A stretch of 64,000 bases of DNA from Porphyromonas sp. COT-290 OH3588 (GCF_000769075.1 NZ_JRFC01000024.1:1-64000), one strand, 5' to 3'; shown: positions 44,284 to 54,221, numbered from the stretch's first letter. The notes: generated from the letters alone by a model not told the origin. A program made the numbers and translations.

Positions 44284-45798
44284 CTATTGGCTCATATAGC
44301 TCCCTTGGCTCACGGGGAGTTTAATCACAATGCGTGTGCCACCCTCTGGCTTACTCTCTGCATAGATCCGCCCGTCAAACTGCTTGATGACGGAAGCCAC
44401 ATAGGCCAAGCCCAACCCAAAACCTTTGACGTCGTGCCTATGCCCCGTGGGGACACGATAGTACCGCTCGAAGACCTTCTTGAGGCTATCCTTGGGGATA
44501 CCGATACCGTTATCCTCGACCACGATCTTGATGTAGGACTCTACATTCTCGGTAGCCAGCCTAAGCTGTAGAGGTCTATCGGGGTGAGCATACTTGACCG
44601 AGTTGTCGAGCAGGTTGAAGATAACGTTGGTCAGGTGTACCTTATTGGCCTTGATCCATGTATCGTAGGCCTCCAAGTCGAGGGTCAGATCGCCTCCTTT
44701 GTTCTGCGCATGAGCCGTATAGATCTCAGCCACGGGGAGCAAAATCTCATTGAGCTCTAGCTCGCGCAGAGGCATTGGGTTAGTTTTACCGTCGAGCACG
44801 GAGAACTGCAATACCTTGTCGATAAGCAGCTGCATACGCCCCGTCTCGTGCTCAATGATAGAGATGAACTTGGAGCGCTTCTCTGGCTGCTCTATGACAT
44901 CTCTATCACGCAGACGCCCTGAGGCTAGCTTGATAGAGCTAACGGGAGTCTTGAGCTCGTGCGTCATATTGTTGATAAAGCTCGTCTTCATGCTCTGGAA
45001 GGATAGATGCCTTACCAGTATCGTAATCACGAAGCCTCCCAATATCAAAACGAAAATGGTAGAGATAAGCCCGGGGAGCGCAAAGCTCAGCATCTCACTA
45101 CGACTCGGACTAAAGTCTAGGGTCAAGCGCAGGAATGGGGTCATCTGGTTTGGGTTACTCTGCTTGACAAAGAGGCGCTGAATCACCACATCTTCGTTAT
45201 TACGATCCTTCTGTAGCATACCCGGCTGTGTAAACTCGTAGAGCTTGCGCCCCTTGGCGTCACAGAGCATGATGTTGTAAGCCTCGCAGACACCTTTGCT
45301 ATCGAGTCGTGTGCGTAGCTGCTGGGTCATGAAGCGAGGGTTGATGAGCTGAGGAATGCTATCGTAGGAGTACTCTTCGTAGAGATGCCTGAGCATATAC
45401 TCGTCTAGATGATCTCGGCGCATAAGATAGGTCTGCATCATGCGATTGCTAATGGCCGGCAGCTCCGAGTCTTCAAATGTTTCGCTAGAATTGCCATCTA
45501 TGGCTTGTATCCCCGTCAGCGTCGCCTTCTTCTCTTGCTGGTGTCTATAAGGCAGATGTATTGGAGAGGGTATCTGACCCTGCATGACCGATGCGTTGAG
45601 CTCTAGGTTTAGGTAGCGGATTAGCTCACGTAGCTCAATATCCCCAGCGACCTCGGCAAGCGCATCCTTGGCCATCTGACGCGTCTGCTCCTTTCGGATG
45701 CTGATGACACGCTGATAATAGGTGTACTGCAATCCAAACAGAACAATAAAGACGAGTAGTAGGGTGAAACCTACCCCTAAAATTGCCTTCTTCTTCAC
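44284..45798 (-). CDS. rprX: Sensor histidine kinase, RprX-like
   Basis: A 504-residue membrane kinase. TM1 lies at about residues 5-27 and TM2 at about 238-260, with a periplasmic sensor of about 210 residues between them. The HisKA box reads FINNMTHELKTPVSSIKL, the N box NVIFNLLDNSVKYAH, the G1 box EDNGIGIP, the F box VFERYYRVP, and G2 GFGLGLAYV. It is paired with the RprY-type regulator gene downstream. A well-spaced promoter (45949-45979) precedes it with a leader of about 140 bases. Confidence 0.85.
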   Translation of the reverse strand: MKKKAILGVGFTLLLVFIVLFGLQYTYYQRVISIRKEQTRQMAKDALAEVAGDIELRELIRYLNLELNASVMQGQIPSPIHLPYRHQQEKKATLTGIQAIDGNSSETFEDSELPAISNRMMQTYLMRRDHLDEYMLRHLYEEYSYDSIPQLINPRFMTQQLRTRLDSKGVCEAYNIMLCDAKGRKLYEFTQPGMLQKDRNNEDVVIQRLFVKQSNPNQMTPFLRLTLDFSPSRSEMLSFALPGLISTIFVLILGGFVITILVRHLSFQSMKTSFINNMTHELKTPVSSIKLASGRLRDRDVIEQPEKRSKFISIIEHETGRMQLLIDKVLQFSVLDGKTNPMPLRELELNEILLPVAEIYTAHAQNKGGDLTLDLEAYDTWIKANKVHLTNVIFNLLDNSVKYAHPDRPLQLRLATENVESYIKIVVEDNGIGIPKDSLKKVFERYYRVPTGHRHDVKGFGLGLAYVASVIKQFDGRIYAESKPEGGTRIVIKLPVSQGSYMSQ

Positions 45799-45948
45799 AG
45801 CTGAGCTCCTCTAGTCTAAAAATACTTTTTCCAAGACTTTGAACTTCTATCTACGTGGCTCGATCTTGAAGCTCATTACCCCGATTATGATCCTCCTATC
45901 AACTAAGCGCCTCTAGAACAGACTTTATACGCAGTCTATTAGTTTGCG

Positions 45949-45979
45949 CAAAAGTAATGAAAAACCATTGATTTTACAA
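45949..45979 (-). promoter_or_regulatory. Complete promoter for the kinase/regulator pair
   Basis: On the minus strand, TTG (45979-45977) and TACTTTTG (45956-45949) are separated by 20 bases, the ideal Bacteroidetes sigma factor geometry. Confidence 0.7.
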
Positions 45980-46149
45980 TTAGACAATTAACCCGCTAAT
46001 TATCAATCATAAATCATTTCTAAATAGCACATATATTAAACTATACAACCTCTTATAGCCCTTACTTTTTAGGTTTATCATAGATGAGAGAGAGCATATT
46101 TACTCAAATCCTGATGAAGTCCCAGTATTATCTATCCCATAACAGTGCC

Positions 46150-46214
46150 ATCAGCACACCTACCGAGCTCTCTTAACTAGTCACGAGAAGGGAATCTCTA
46201 ATCGGTGTGCTGAT
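46150..46214. repeat. 11-bp inverted repeat with long loop
   Basis: ATCAGCACACC (46150-46160) and its exact complement GGTGTGCTGAT (46204-46214) enclose 43 bases with further partial pairing. It sits in the gene-free stretch between the kinase promoter and the dispersed element. It could be an operator or a relic; no gene is visible here. Confidence 0.45.
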
Positions 46215-46317
46215 CATCTCGGCAAGGTCATTCTTGATCGAAATAAGTAAAAAAGTGCAAACGAACTATCCTCAAGAGAAACCCTCTCCAAGGGCCAGTT
46301 TGGAGCATTTTACCTAC

Positions 46318-46665
46318 ATCTTCGGCCAAATCGAAGGGAAGACTTTTTCGTTTCTATGGGCTCATCTACCAAGATGTGTGCACCAATCTGAGAGAATTGA
46401 TGGGAAGGAATGGCAAACAATAAGCCCCTAAATCTATAAAATCGGCTAAGAGAAGAATCTATACACATAGAGAACAGCGACTTACAAAACAAGCGTTTTA
46501 AGCGACTGTTTTCACTAGACTGAGTCGAAGTACACCAGCGCAGTCCGTCGCCATGTAGCGCCTCCTAGAGGGCAAATATGAGGCCTATACTTTTTCGTCT
46601 AAGCAACGAATACTTCCCCACCAACATTCTGAAAATTGGTCTAAAATATAAATTCAGGCAACGGA
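46318..46665 (+). repeat. Dispersed element, copy 4
   Basis: The 5' block is diverged but recognisable: the loop TCATCTACCAAGATGT has the same 16-nt length and the shared GATGT end, followed by AGAATTGATGGGAAGGAAT. The middle block (ACAAGCGTTTTAAGCGAC) and the 3' block (CGCCTCCTAGAGGGCAAAT, TTGGTCTAAAATATAAATT) align well with copies 2, 3 and 6. The stem pairing is largely lost in this copy. Confidence 0.65.
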
Positions 46666-46706
46666 ACAACGGGGCTAGATACTCCTCAAATTATGATAGA
46701 ACAATA

Positions 46707-46738
46707 TTTGCTTATTATCGACTAGTGGCTTACTTTTG
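46707..46738 (+). promoter_or_regulatory. Complete promoter for the antiporter-rel-bioD-anSME operon
   Basis: TTTG (46707-46710), then 20 bases, then TACTTTTG (46731-46738). Transcription should start near 46745, leaving a leader of about 130 bases. Confidence 0.7.
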
Positions 46739-46875
46739 TTACTCAAGGGGAGGATTGCTCGAGGAGTGAATCCGTATAAAATTGTTCGTGTCCTAATGCT
46801 CGAGCGAAAGATTTTCTCTGTGTAATTTTTCTGACATGCCACGTAATGGTTGATAAGGCTTAAAAACTCTATTTT

Positions 46876-47850
46876 ATGATAATTGACTTACTATTTTTTG
46901 TCCTAGGTATCGTATTGATTATTGGTGGTGCCAATTCGCTAACGGACGGCGCCGCAGCTCTAGCAAGGCGTATGGGGCTTAGTCCGCTTATGGTAGGCCT
47001 TACCGTAGTAGCCTTCGGGACTTCAGCCCCCGAGCTCGTAGTTAGCTTGACCTCTGCGCTCAAGGGTAGCGCAGACATCGCTATCGGCAATGTGGTTGGG
47101 AGCAACATCTTCAATATCCTAGCCATCGTAGGTATCACGGCTCTGGTAACGCCACTAAGCATCACTGCCAGCACTGTGCGCAAAGAAATACCTCTGCTCA
47201 TCTTGGCTTCGTGTGTCTTCGCCGTGATTGCTTGGGATACCCTATTTAGTGGCTTGATTGGCCAAGAAAACTTCCTCAGCAGAAGCGAGGGACTAGCACT
47301 ACTAGGCTTTTTCTTGATATTCCTGACCTATACATTCTCTATAGCTAAGTCTGCTGGTGAGATTGAGCAGGAGAGCGACCCAAGCAAGAAGCGTAAACCA
47401 ATGTGGCTACTCATCGCTCTCATCATAGGAGGGCTAGCAGGACTCATCTTCGGTGGGGATCTCTTCGTTTCTTCTTCGTCGTCTATTGCTCGCAGCTTCG
47501 GTGTTAGCGAGGCATTCATCGGTCTAACCCTTGTAGCTATGGGGACATCTCTGCCAGAGCTTGCCACCTCGGTCGTGGCTGCATTGAAAAAAGAACCCGA
47601 GCTTGCCGTGGGCAACGTAGTCGGTTCAGGGCTCTTCAACATCTTCTTTATCCTCGGCACTACCGCCACCGTAACACCGATCAAGATGTCGGGCGTCACG
47701 GTCGTGGACTTCCTCGTCATGGTGCTCTCGAGTATTCTCCTCTACGTCTTCGGCATATTCTTTGGGCAACGTACCATTACACGCCTAGAGGGAGGTATCC
47801 TATTCGCTTGCTTCATCGCCTACAATGCTTACCTTTTCAGCCAAATATAG
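46876..47850 (+). CDS. Calcium/sodium antiporter (CaCA family, YrbG-like)
   Basis: A 324-residue membrane protein with two homologous halves of opposite topology, each carrying the alpha-repeat signature: VAFGTSAPELVVS with GNVVGSNIFNI, and VAMGTSLPELATS with GNVVGSGLFNI. These motifs hold the ion-binding Glu and Asn residues of Na/Ca exchangers. A charged cytoplasmic loop separates the halves. It is the first gene of an operon, 32 bases upstream of the rel gene. Confidence 0.93.
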   Translation: MIIDLLFFVLGIVLIIGGANSLTDGAAALARRMGLSPLMVGLTVVAFGTSAPELVVSLTSALKGSADIAIGNVVGSNIFNILAIVGITALVTPLSITASTVRKEIPLLILASCVFAVIAWDTLFSGLIGQENFLSRSEGLALLGFFLIFLTYTFSIAKSAGEIEQESDPSKKRKPMWLLIALIIGGLAGLIFGGDLFVSSSSSIARSFGVSEAFIGLTLVAMGTSLPELATSVVAALKKEPELAVGNVVGSGLFNIFFILGTTATVTPIKMSGVTVVDFLVMVLSSILLYVFGIFFGQRTITRLEGGILFACFIAYNAYLFSQI

Positions 47851-47882
47851 CCTCGTCTAGTAACCTCTAATATCAGTCCGTC

Positions 47883-50186
47883 ATGGTCACCGATACCTAC
47901 GAACCCGTATTCTCCCCCGAGGAGGAGATGCGGATAGAGGAGGAGTACAAAGCCCTCCTAGATATTTACCTTGCGAGTAATCACCGCAAGAAGGTAGACA
48001 TCATCAACAGGGCCTTCACCCTAGCTCGCCTTGCCCACGGAGGTGTGAGGCGTCGTAGTGGAGAGCCCTATATCCTACACCCTATCTCCGTAGCACGCAT
48101 CATCTGCGAGGAGATGGGGCTAGGCTCTACCTCGATTTGCTGTGCCCTGCTACATGATGTGGTAGAGGACACAGAGTACACAGTCGAGGATATACGCATT
48201 CGCTTTGGGGATAATATAGCACGTATCGTAGACGGACTAACCAAAATATCGGGAGAGAACTTCCAAGCCACCGAGTCGATACAAGCAGAGAACTACCGCA
48301 AGCTACTGCTCACGATGAGCAATGATGCCCGTGTGATCCTCATCAAGATAGCCGACCGTCTGCATAATATGCGCACGCTCGGCTCAATGCTCCCCGCCAA
48401 GCAATACAAGATCATCGGCGAAACACTCTATGTCTATGCTCCACTGGCACATCGCTTCGGACTCTTCTCTATCAAAACCGAGCTGGAGGATCTGAGCTTC
48501 CGCTACGAGCAACCAGATCGCTACGCCTACATCAGCGAGAAAGTAGCAGCTAGCGAGGCCGGGCGACAAGACCTATTCGAGCGATTCTCCGCTCCAATCA
48601 TCTCCTCGCTACTGAAGAAAGGCATCGTTTTCGACATCAAGACCCGCACCAAGAGCAACTACTCGATCTGGCGCAAGATGCAGGAGAAGGGAGTTCCCTT
48701 CGAGGAAGTGTATGACCTATTCGCCGTGCGTATCGTTTTCGATAGCTCCGACGGCTACCCCGAGAAGAACCGCTGCTGGGATATCTACACTGCTATCACC
48801 GACATCTACCGTACTCACCCAGATCGGCTGAGGGACTGGCTCTCCAACCCCAAGGCCAACGGCTATCAGGCACTACACTCTACCTTCATGGGGCCAGACG
48901 GTCGCTGGATAGAGGTTCAGATCCGTAGCAAACGTATGGATGATATAGCAGAGCAAGGAGTGGCGGCTCACTGGCGTTACAAGGGAACTCAGGTAGAGGA
49001 GGATCGGGAGCTAGAGCAGTGGCTAGACACCATACGAGAAGTCCTGCAAGTACCTACGCCAAGTGCCATGGACTTCCTCGACAATCTCAAGCTCAGCCTC
49101 AACACGCAAGATATTTTGGTCTTCACGCCCAAGGGCCGTAGCCTAAGCCTGCCAGCTAATGCGACGGTACTAGACTTTGCATATGCCATTCACTCCGACC
49201 TAGGAGATCGATGTATCGGGGCGAAAGTCAATCACCACGTCAAACCCATCTCCACACGCCTCAACACAGGTGACCAAGTAGAGATCCTCGATAGCCAAAG
49301 CACCCGACCAGCCAAGGAGTGGCTAGAGTTCGTGGCGACGGCACGAGCCAAGTATAAGATTGAAGAAGCCCTGCGCCGACAGAGGAGAGAAGGGACACAG
49401 CGAGGCGAAGAGATGGTCACAGAACTCTTCCATGACAGAGGGGATACGGTGACAGCCTCCAAGATTGACCGACTCTCTCACTCGTATGGCTATGAGAAGA
49501 AAGATGACTTCTTCCACGCCGTGGGCGTTGGTGAGGTCAATCTGGACGAAGATACCCGCCTAATCATGAAAGATGAGCCAGAGGCACCGAACTATATCTC
49601 GCGTTTCCTCTCGCTCTTTGGGGTAAAAAACCAGAGTACTACGGCAGCTCGCAAAGCCGCCAAGGCTAAGCGCCAGACCAACGAGCCTACCTCCTCTGGC
49701 GTGATAGACAGAAAAAGCACGTATATACTAGAGGAGACGGAGGGACGCCTGAACTATCGAGTAGCTCTGTGCTGCCACCCAATACCGGGTGATGATGTTC
49801 TCGGCATCGTTTCGGACAAGAATATCGTCGAGGTGCATGACAAATCTTGCCAGAGAGCCATGCGCATCAAGAGCAGTCAGGGCGATAGACTCGTCTCCAC
49901 GGAGTGGGGCGAGCATCACGAGTCACTCTTCGAGGCAACGCTATCGGTCAAGGGAGTGGACTCGGCGGGCATCTTGCACTCGATCACTCAGACACTACTA
50001 GAGGAGTTTAAGGTCAATATCACCAGCATCAATATATGCGCCAAGGACGGTATCTTCGAGGGGCACGTAACCCTAATGGTACATCAGCTCTCGGAGCTTG
50101 ACCGTATCAGTCAAGTTCTGCTGCGCAACAACAGATCTTTGATGATGGTATCTCGTGTACACGGCACGGCGCAGCTCATGAGTTAA
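47883..50186 (+). CDS. Bifunctional (p)ppGpp synthetase/hydrolase, RelA/SpoT family
   Basis: A 767-residue stringent-response enzyme. The N-terminal HD hydrolase domain keeps its key residues (HPISVARI, ALLHDVVEDT, KIADRLHNMRT). The synthetase domain follows (RTKSNYSIWRKM, VYDLFAVRIVF, GYQALHSTF, EVQIRSKRMD), then TGS (DILVFTPKGRSLSLP) and a C-terminal ACT domain (SAGILHSITQTL, INICAKDGIFEG). Both activities look intact, so it should make and degrade (p)ppGpp. It sits in an operon with the antiporter, bioD and an anSME-type gene. Confidence 0.95.
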   Translation: MVTDTYEPVFSPEEEMRIEEEYKALLDIYLASNHRKKVDIINRAFTLARLAHGGVRRRSGEPYILHPISVARIICEEMGLGSTSICCALLHDVVEDTEYTVEDIRIRFGDNIARIVDGLTKISGENFQATESIQAENYRKLLLTMSNDARVILIKIADRLHNMRTLGSMLPAKQYKIIGETLYVYAPLAHRFGLFSIKTELEDLSFRYEQPDRYAYISEKVAASEAGRQDLFERFSAPIISSLLKKGIVFDIKTRTKSNYSIWRKMQEKGVPFEEVYDLFAVRIVFDSSDGYPEKNRCWDIYTAITDIYRTHPDRLRDWLSNPKANGYQALHSTFMGPDGRWIEVQIRSKRMDDIAEQGVAAHWRYKGTQVEEDRELEQWLDTIREVLQVPTPSAMDFLDNLKLSLNTQDILVFTPKGRSLSLPANATVLDFAYAIHSDLGDRCIGAKVNHHVKPISTRLNTGDQVEILDSQSTRPAKEWLEFVATARAKYKIEEALRRQRREGTQRGEEMVTELFHDRGDTVTASKIDRLSHSYGYEKKDDFFHAVGVGEVNLDEDTRLIMKDEPEAPNYISRFLSLFGVKNQSTTAARKAAKAKRQTNEPTSSGVIDRKSTYILEETEGRLNYRVALCCHPIPGDDVLGIVSDKNIVEVHDKSCQRAMRIKSSQGDRLVSTEWGEHHESLFEATLSVKGVDSAGILHSITQTLLEEFKVNITSINICAKDGIFEGHVTLMVHQLSELDRISQVLLRNNRSLMMVSRVHGTAQLMS

Positions 50187-50207
50187 TCGACATCCGTGGA
50201 GAGAACT

Positions 50208-50867
50208 ATGCAAAGAAAAGTACTATTCGTCAGCGGCATCGACACCAATATCGGCAAGAGCTACGGAACAGCTCTGCTCAAAAAGCTCTACTCCGACCGA
50301 GGAGTGAGGGCCATTACCCAAAAGATGATACAGACGGGCAACGATGATCGCTCGGAGGATATCGAGCTACACCGCCGGCTGCTTGGAGAGGGGTGGCAGG
50401 CTGCCGATGAGAGTGGAGCGACCGCCCCCATCATCTTCAGCTATCCAGCCTCGCCACATCTTGCGGCTCGTCTAGACAATCGGGAGATTGACCTCACCGT
50501 GATCGACAAAGCGACAGAGCGCCTACTCGGTGAGTATGGTTACGAGCTTGTACTGCTCGAGGGGGCAGGCGGACTGATGGTACCGATCACCGAAGACTAT
50601 CTAACCATTGACTTCGTCAAGGAGCGAGGCTACCCAATAGCTCTGGTGACTAGTGGCCGCCTCGGGAGCATCAACCATACGCTCCTGAGCCTAGAGGTTT
50701 GCCAATCTAGAGGCATCGAAGTGACCTATCTGATCTACAACAGATACCCCAAAGTAGATGAGCTGATTGAGGAAGATACGCTCAGCTATTTGGAGAAGTA
50801 TCTAGCCAAACACTTCCCCGAAACAGAGTTGATACAGATGCAAGCGTGGACGGAGGTCGCTCAATGA
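50208..50867 (+). CDS. bioD: Dethiobiotin synthetase BioD
   Basis: A protein of 219 residues that makes dethiobiotin from 7,8-diaminopelargonate, CO2 and ATP. P-loop: GIDTNIGKS (a variant of GTDTxVGKT). Other conserved parts are QKMIQTG, LLEGAGGLMVPI and VTSGRLGSINHTLL. The ATG at 50208 is used instead of the GTG at 50196 because MQRKVLFVSGIDTN is the natural opening. No other biotin gene is in the window. Its 3' end overlaps the next start codon (ATGA). Confidence 0.92.
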   Translation: MQRKVLFVSGIDTNIGKSYGTALLKKLYSDRGVRAITQKMIQTGNDDRSEDIELHRRLLGEGWQAADESGATAPIIFSYPASPHLAARLDNREIDLTVIDKATERLLGEYGYELVLLEGAGGLMVPITEDYLTIDFVKERGYPIALVTSGRLGSINHTLLSLEVCQSRGIEVTYLIYNRYPKVDELIEEDTLSYLEKYLAKHFPETELIQMQAWTEVAQ

Positions 50868-52147
50868 GTGCACAGACGATTTCGCCGTGGGCAAAGCCTT
50901 TCCACATCATGAGCAAGGCTCCGGGGGCTTCGTGCAATATGCGCTGCGACTATTGCTATTACTTACAGAAGGAGGAGCTCTTCACACCACAAAAGGCACC
51001 CCAAAAACTCTCCCGTATGAGCGAGGAAGTGCTGGAGGAGTTCATCAAACAGTATATCGAGGCTCAGCCTCAAGGTCAGACGATTGTCTTCACTTGGCAC
51101 GGAGGCGAGGCTCTGCTCTGCCCGATCTCGTACTACCAAAAAGCCATTGATCTACAACGCTTCTACGCGCGAGGCCGTAGGGTAGAGAATACGTTACAGA
51201 CCAATGGCATCTTGCTCAACGAGGCATGGTGCCGCTTCTTCGTTGAGCACAACTTCCTTATCGGGATATCCCTCGACGGGACAGAGGAGCAGCACGACCG
51301 CTACCGCCGTACGCAAGGAGGAGCGCCTAGCTTCGCTCGTGTGATGCGTGGCATTGAGCTGATGCAGCGCATGGGCGTGGAGTTTAATATTCTCTCGACG
51401 GTCAATCGCTTCAATGCCGACGAACCCGATCGCTACTACCAGTTCCTACGCCAGACGGGAGCTCAGTTCATTCAATTTACCCCCATTGTCGAGCGCATTC
51501 GCCGTGGCGCTAAGGCCTATCAGCAGGTAGAGGCGCCTTTCATTCATCGAGAGATTGAGCAGCGCTTGATGCATGATAGCGGCGAGATAGAGCTAGCACC
51601 ATACAGCGTGCTACCCGAGCAGTGGGGCGACTTCACGACGGGTGTTTTCGACCAATGGGTCAGACGAGATGTGGGTCAGATCTTCGTGCAGATGTTCGAC
51701 GCCACACTCGCTGGGTGGCTAGGTGTAGCCCCCGGAGTCTGTACGTTGGCCCCTGCCTGCGGCCATGCTGGAGTTATTGAGCATACGGGCGATGTATATA
51801 GCTGCGACCACTACGTCTACCCACGCTATCATCTAGGCAACGTGCTTGAGGGCTCTCTCGGGCAGATGATGAGCAGCGAGGAGCAGCTACGCTTCGGCAG
51901 AGCCAAACAAGAGGGGCTGACAGAGCAGTGCCGAACGTGCCTATACCTATTCGCCTGCAATGGGGAGTGCCCCAAAAATCGCTTCGCCAATAGCCGAGAT
52001 GGCGAGGCGGGACACAACTATCTCTGCGCTGGTTACTATCAGTTTTGGGAACACGTAGCCCCCTATATGGACTACATGAAGGCCTGCTTGATGCAAGGCA
52101 AACCCGCATCACTCGTCATGGAGGCAATCGCTCGTAGAGAGCTGTGA
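50864..52147 (+). CDS. Radical SAM maturase of the anSME/SPASM family
   Basis: A 427-residue enzyme. The radical SAM cluster motif CNMRCDYC (CxxxCxxC) is near residue 24, and GEALLCP and SLDGTEEQHDRYR belong to the SAM barrel. Two auxiliary cluster segments lie at the C-terminus: CTLAPACG with CDHYVYPRYHLGN, and CRTCLYLFACNGECPKN. This layout matches anaerobic sulfatase-maturing enzymes, which convert an active-site Cys or Ser of sulfatases to formylglycine. No sulfatase gene is in the window, so a remote target or another peptide substrate is possible. The start overlaps the bioD stop. Confidence 0.88.
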   Translation: MSAQTISPWAKPFHIMSKAPGASCNMRCDYCYYLQKEELFTPQKAPQKLSRMSEEVLEEFIKQYIEAQPQGQTIVFTWHGGEALLCPISYYQKAIDLQRFYARGRRVENTLQTNGILLNEAWCRFFVEHNFLIGISLDGTEEQHDRYRRTQGGAPSFARVMRGIELMQRMGVEFNILSTVNRFNADEPDRYYQFLRQTGAQFIQFTPIVERIRRGAKAYQQVEAPFIHREIEQRLMHDSGEIELAPYSVLPEQWGDFTTGVFDQWVRRDVGQIFVQMFDATLAGWLGVAPGVCTLAPACGHAGVIEHTGDVYSCDHYVYPRYHLGNVLEGSLGQMMSSEEQLRFGRAKQEGLTEQCRTCLYLFACNGECPKNRFANSRDGEAGHNYLCAGYYQFWEHVAPYMDYMKACLMQGKPASLVMEAIARREL

Positions 52148-52267
52148 AGCTCGATCGAGCACTTACACTAAGACAGAGGTTCTACCGAAATCTCTAGTAT
52201 CTCAGCCATATTATCCCGATGGTGGTGCGTCATAGCAAACTGCTGCGTTGTTTGCGTGTTGTGGCGC

Positions 52268-52602
52268 ACTGCCATTTTAGATTTTAGCTCAGATTTCAGC
52301 ATGTTGATGGGAACACATCTAAACAACTAGAAAAAAACACCAGACTGCGTATTTCCCCCCTAGAAAGCGCTACACGGCACCTGATCTCTTTGGCGCACCT
52401 CTCCCCTAGTAGCATGAAAACAACCGTCCAAAACGCCAGAAACACAAATGACTGCTAAACAATAATATAAATTAAATATCTGGGCGATCTCATAGATTTT
52501 CGGCTTATCGCTTGGCACTTCTTCCCATCAATTTTACTCGATTGGTGGGCACACCTTGGCTAATCAGTCCTCCAATGCCTCAAGATCTTCCCACCAATTT
52601 GC
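52268..52602 (-). repeat. Dispersed element, copy 5 (opposite strand)
   Basis: Read on the minus strand, the 5' block shows two AATTG(A/G)TGGGAAGA motifs flanking a hairpin with stem ATTGGAGGAC against GCCCACCAAT and a 16-nt loop TGATTAGCCAAGGTGT. The middle part carries AGCAGTCATTTGTG and TGCGCCAAAGAGATCAGG. The 3' block (CTTTCTAGGGGGGAAATACG, GAGCTAAAATCTAAAATGG) ends near 52270. It is the only copy in this orientation. The region 52148-52860 holds no gene. Confidence 0.7.
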
Positions 52603-52775
52603 ATCAAGTATACAACCAAGCTCCTCATAGGCGTCCTCTTACCTACCGCAATACGAGGGTTAATCCTTTACACTATTTAACTAAAAAGATGAAAAACGTA
52701 GCTCTCCCGTCAATCATATCCGCAGTGGATTGATCTTTACTGCTTAGACTCCTTGGCATTTACCCCTATCCGCTG

Positions 52776-52807
52776 TTTGTTTCTTGAATCAGAAAGGCGT
52801 AAATTTA
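52776..52807 (+). promoter_or_regulatory. Promoter for the M20 peptidase gene
   Basis: TTTG (52776-52779), then 20 bases, then TAAATTTA (52800-52807), one mismatch from TAnnTTTG. The start would be near 52814, 45 bases before the ATG. Confidence 0.55.
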
Positions 52808-52859
52808 CCCGAGTGAACAGGACATTAGCTATCAACTTCTTCCAAAATAATATCTTCCT

Positions 52860-54221
52860 ATGAGTCAAATTAAGGAATACATTGCAGCCAACGAGGAGCG
52901 ATTCCTTGAGGAGCTATTCGAGTTAATTCGCATTCCAAGCATCAGTGCCAAAGGAGAGCACAAGGGCGATATGCAACGCTGTGCCGAGCACTGGCGCCAG
53001 CACTTGCTTGCTCTCGGAGCGACCAAGGCAGAGATCTATCAGACCGAGGGACACCCGATTGTCTATGGAGAGTACATACAAGACCCCAATCTACCTAGTA
53101 TCCTCGTATATGCGCACTATGACGTCATGCCTGCAGAGCCTCTAGAGCTGTGGAAGAGTGGCCCCTTCGAGCCAGAGGTGCGTGAGGGACGTATCTGGGC
53201 TAGAGGTGCAGACGACGACAAAGGACAGTCGATGATCCAAGTCAAGGGATTCGAGACTGCACTTAAACTAGGATTGGTGCGTTGCAATGTCAAGTTCCTC
53301 TTCGAGGGCGAGGAGGAGATTGGCTCCACACATCTAGAAGCCTTCTTGCAGGAACACAAAGAGATGCTCTCGGCAGAGGCTATTATCGTCTCGGATACTA
53401 GTATGGTCAGCGACGAGATTCCCTCTCTGACCACTGGCCTGCGAGGGCTAGCCTACTGGGAACTAGAGGTAACTGGTCCGAATAGAGATCTACACTCTGG
53501 GCACTTCGGAGGTGCTGTGGGTAACCCAATCAACGAGCTGTGTAAGCTGATCGCCAAGATCCAAGACGAGCGAGGACGCATCACGATACCCGGCTTCTAC
53601 GACGACGTGGTAGACCTGACCCAAGAGGAGCGTGATATGATCGCACGTGTCCCCTTCGATGAAGCCAAATATCGAGCAGCGATAGATGTAGACGCCGTGT
53701 GGGGCGAGGAGGGTTACAGTACGCTCGAGCGCAATAGCTGCCGCCCTAGCTTCGATGTCTGCGGTATCTGGGGAGGCTATCAAGGAGAAGGGGCTAAGAC
53801 CGTCCTACCCAGCAAGGCATACGCCAAGGTAAGCTGTCGTCTAGTGGCTGCTCAGGATCACCACAAGATCAGCCAAGCATTTATGGACTACATCAAGGCG
53901 ATTGCTCCCAAGCACGTTCGCGTAGAGGTGAGGCCTACTCACGGAGGTGAGGCCTATCTCTGCCCCATTGACCTACCAGCCTATCGAGCTGCCGAGGAGG
54001 CGGTAGAGGTTGCCTTCGGGGTACGCCCATTGGCTGTGCGCCGAGGTGGTAGTATCCCTATTATTGCGGTCTTTGAGCGTGTCTTGGGCATCAAGACAGT
54101 ACTCATGGGCTTCGGTCTAGAGAGCAATGCCATTCACTCGCCCAACGAGAATATGCGCCTAGACTTCTTCCGCAAGGGGATCGAGTCTGTAGCAGAGTTC
54201 TACAAGCGATTTCCCAGATAG
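52860..54221 (+). CDS. M20 family dipeptidase
   Basis: A 453-residue cytoplasmic zinc peptidase. The first metal ligand histidine is in YAHYDVMPAEP, the bridging Asp in RGADDDKGQ, and the catalytic glutamates in FEGEEEIGS. The dimerisation-domain motif HSGHFGGAVGNP and the final ligand histidine (NAIHSPNENM) are intact. Members cleave dipeptides and small peptides, fitting an asaccharolytic, peptide-fed metabolism. The gene stands alone. Confidence 0.93.
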   Translation: MSQIKEYIAANEERFLEELFELIRIPSISAKGEHKGDMQRCAEHWRQHLLALGATKAEIYQTEGHPIVYGEYIQDPNLPSILVYAHYDVMPAEPLELWKSGPFEPEVREGRIWARGADDDKGQSMIQVKGFETALKLGLVRCNVKFLFEGEEEIGSTHLEAFLQEHKEMLSAEAIIVSDTSMVSDEIPSLTTGLRGLAYWELEVTGPNRDLHSGHFGGAVGNPINELCKLIAKIQDERGRITIPGFYDDVVDLTQEERDMIARVPFDEAKYRAAIDVDAVWGEEGYSTLERNSCRPSFDVCGIWGGYQGEGAKTVLPSKAYAKVSCRLVAAQDHHKISQAFMDYIKAIAPKHVRVEVRPTHGGEAYLCPIDLPAYRAAEEAVEVAFGVRPLAVRRGGSIPIIAVFERVLGIKTVLMGFGLESNAIHSPNENMRLDFFRKGIESVAEFYKRFPR

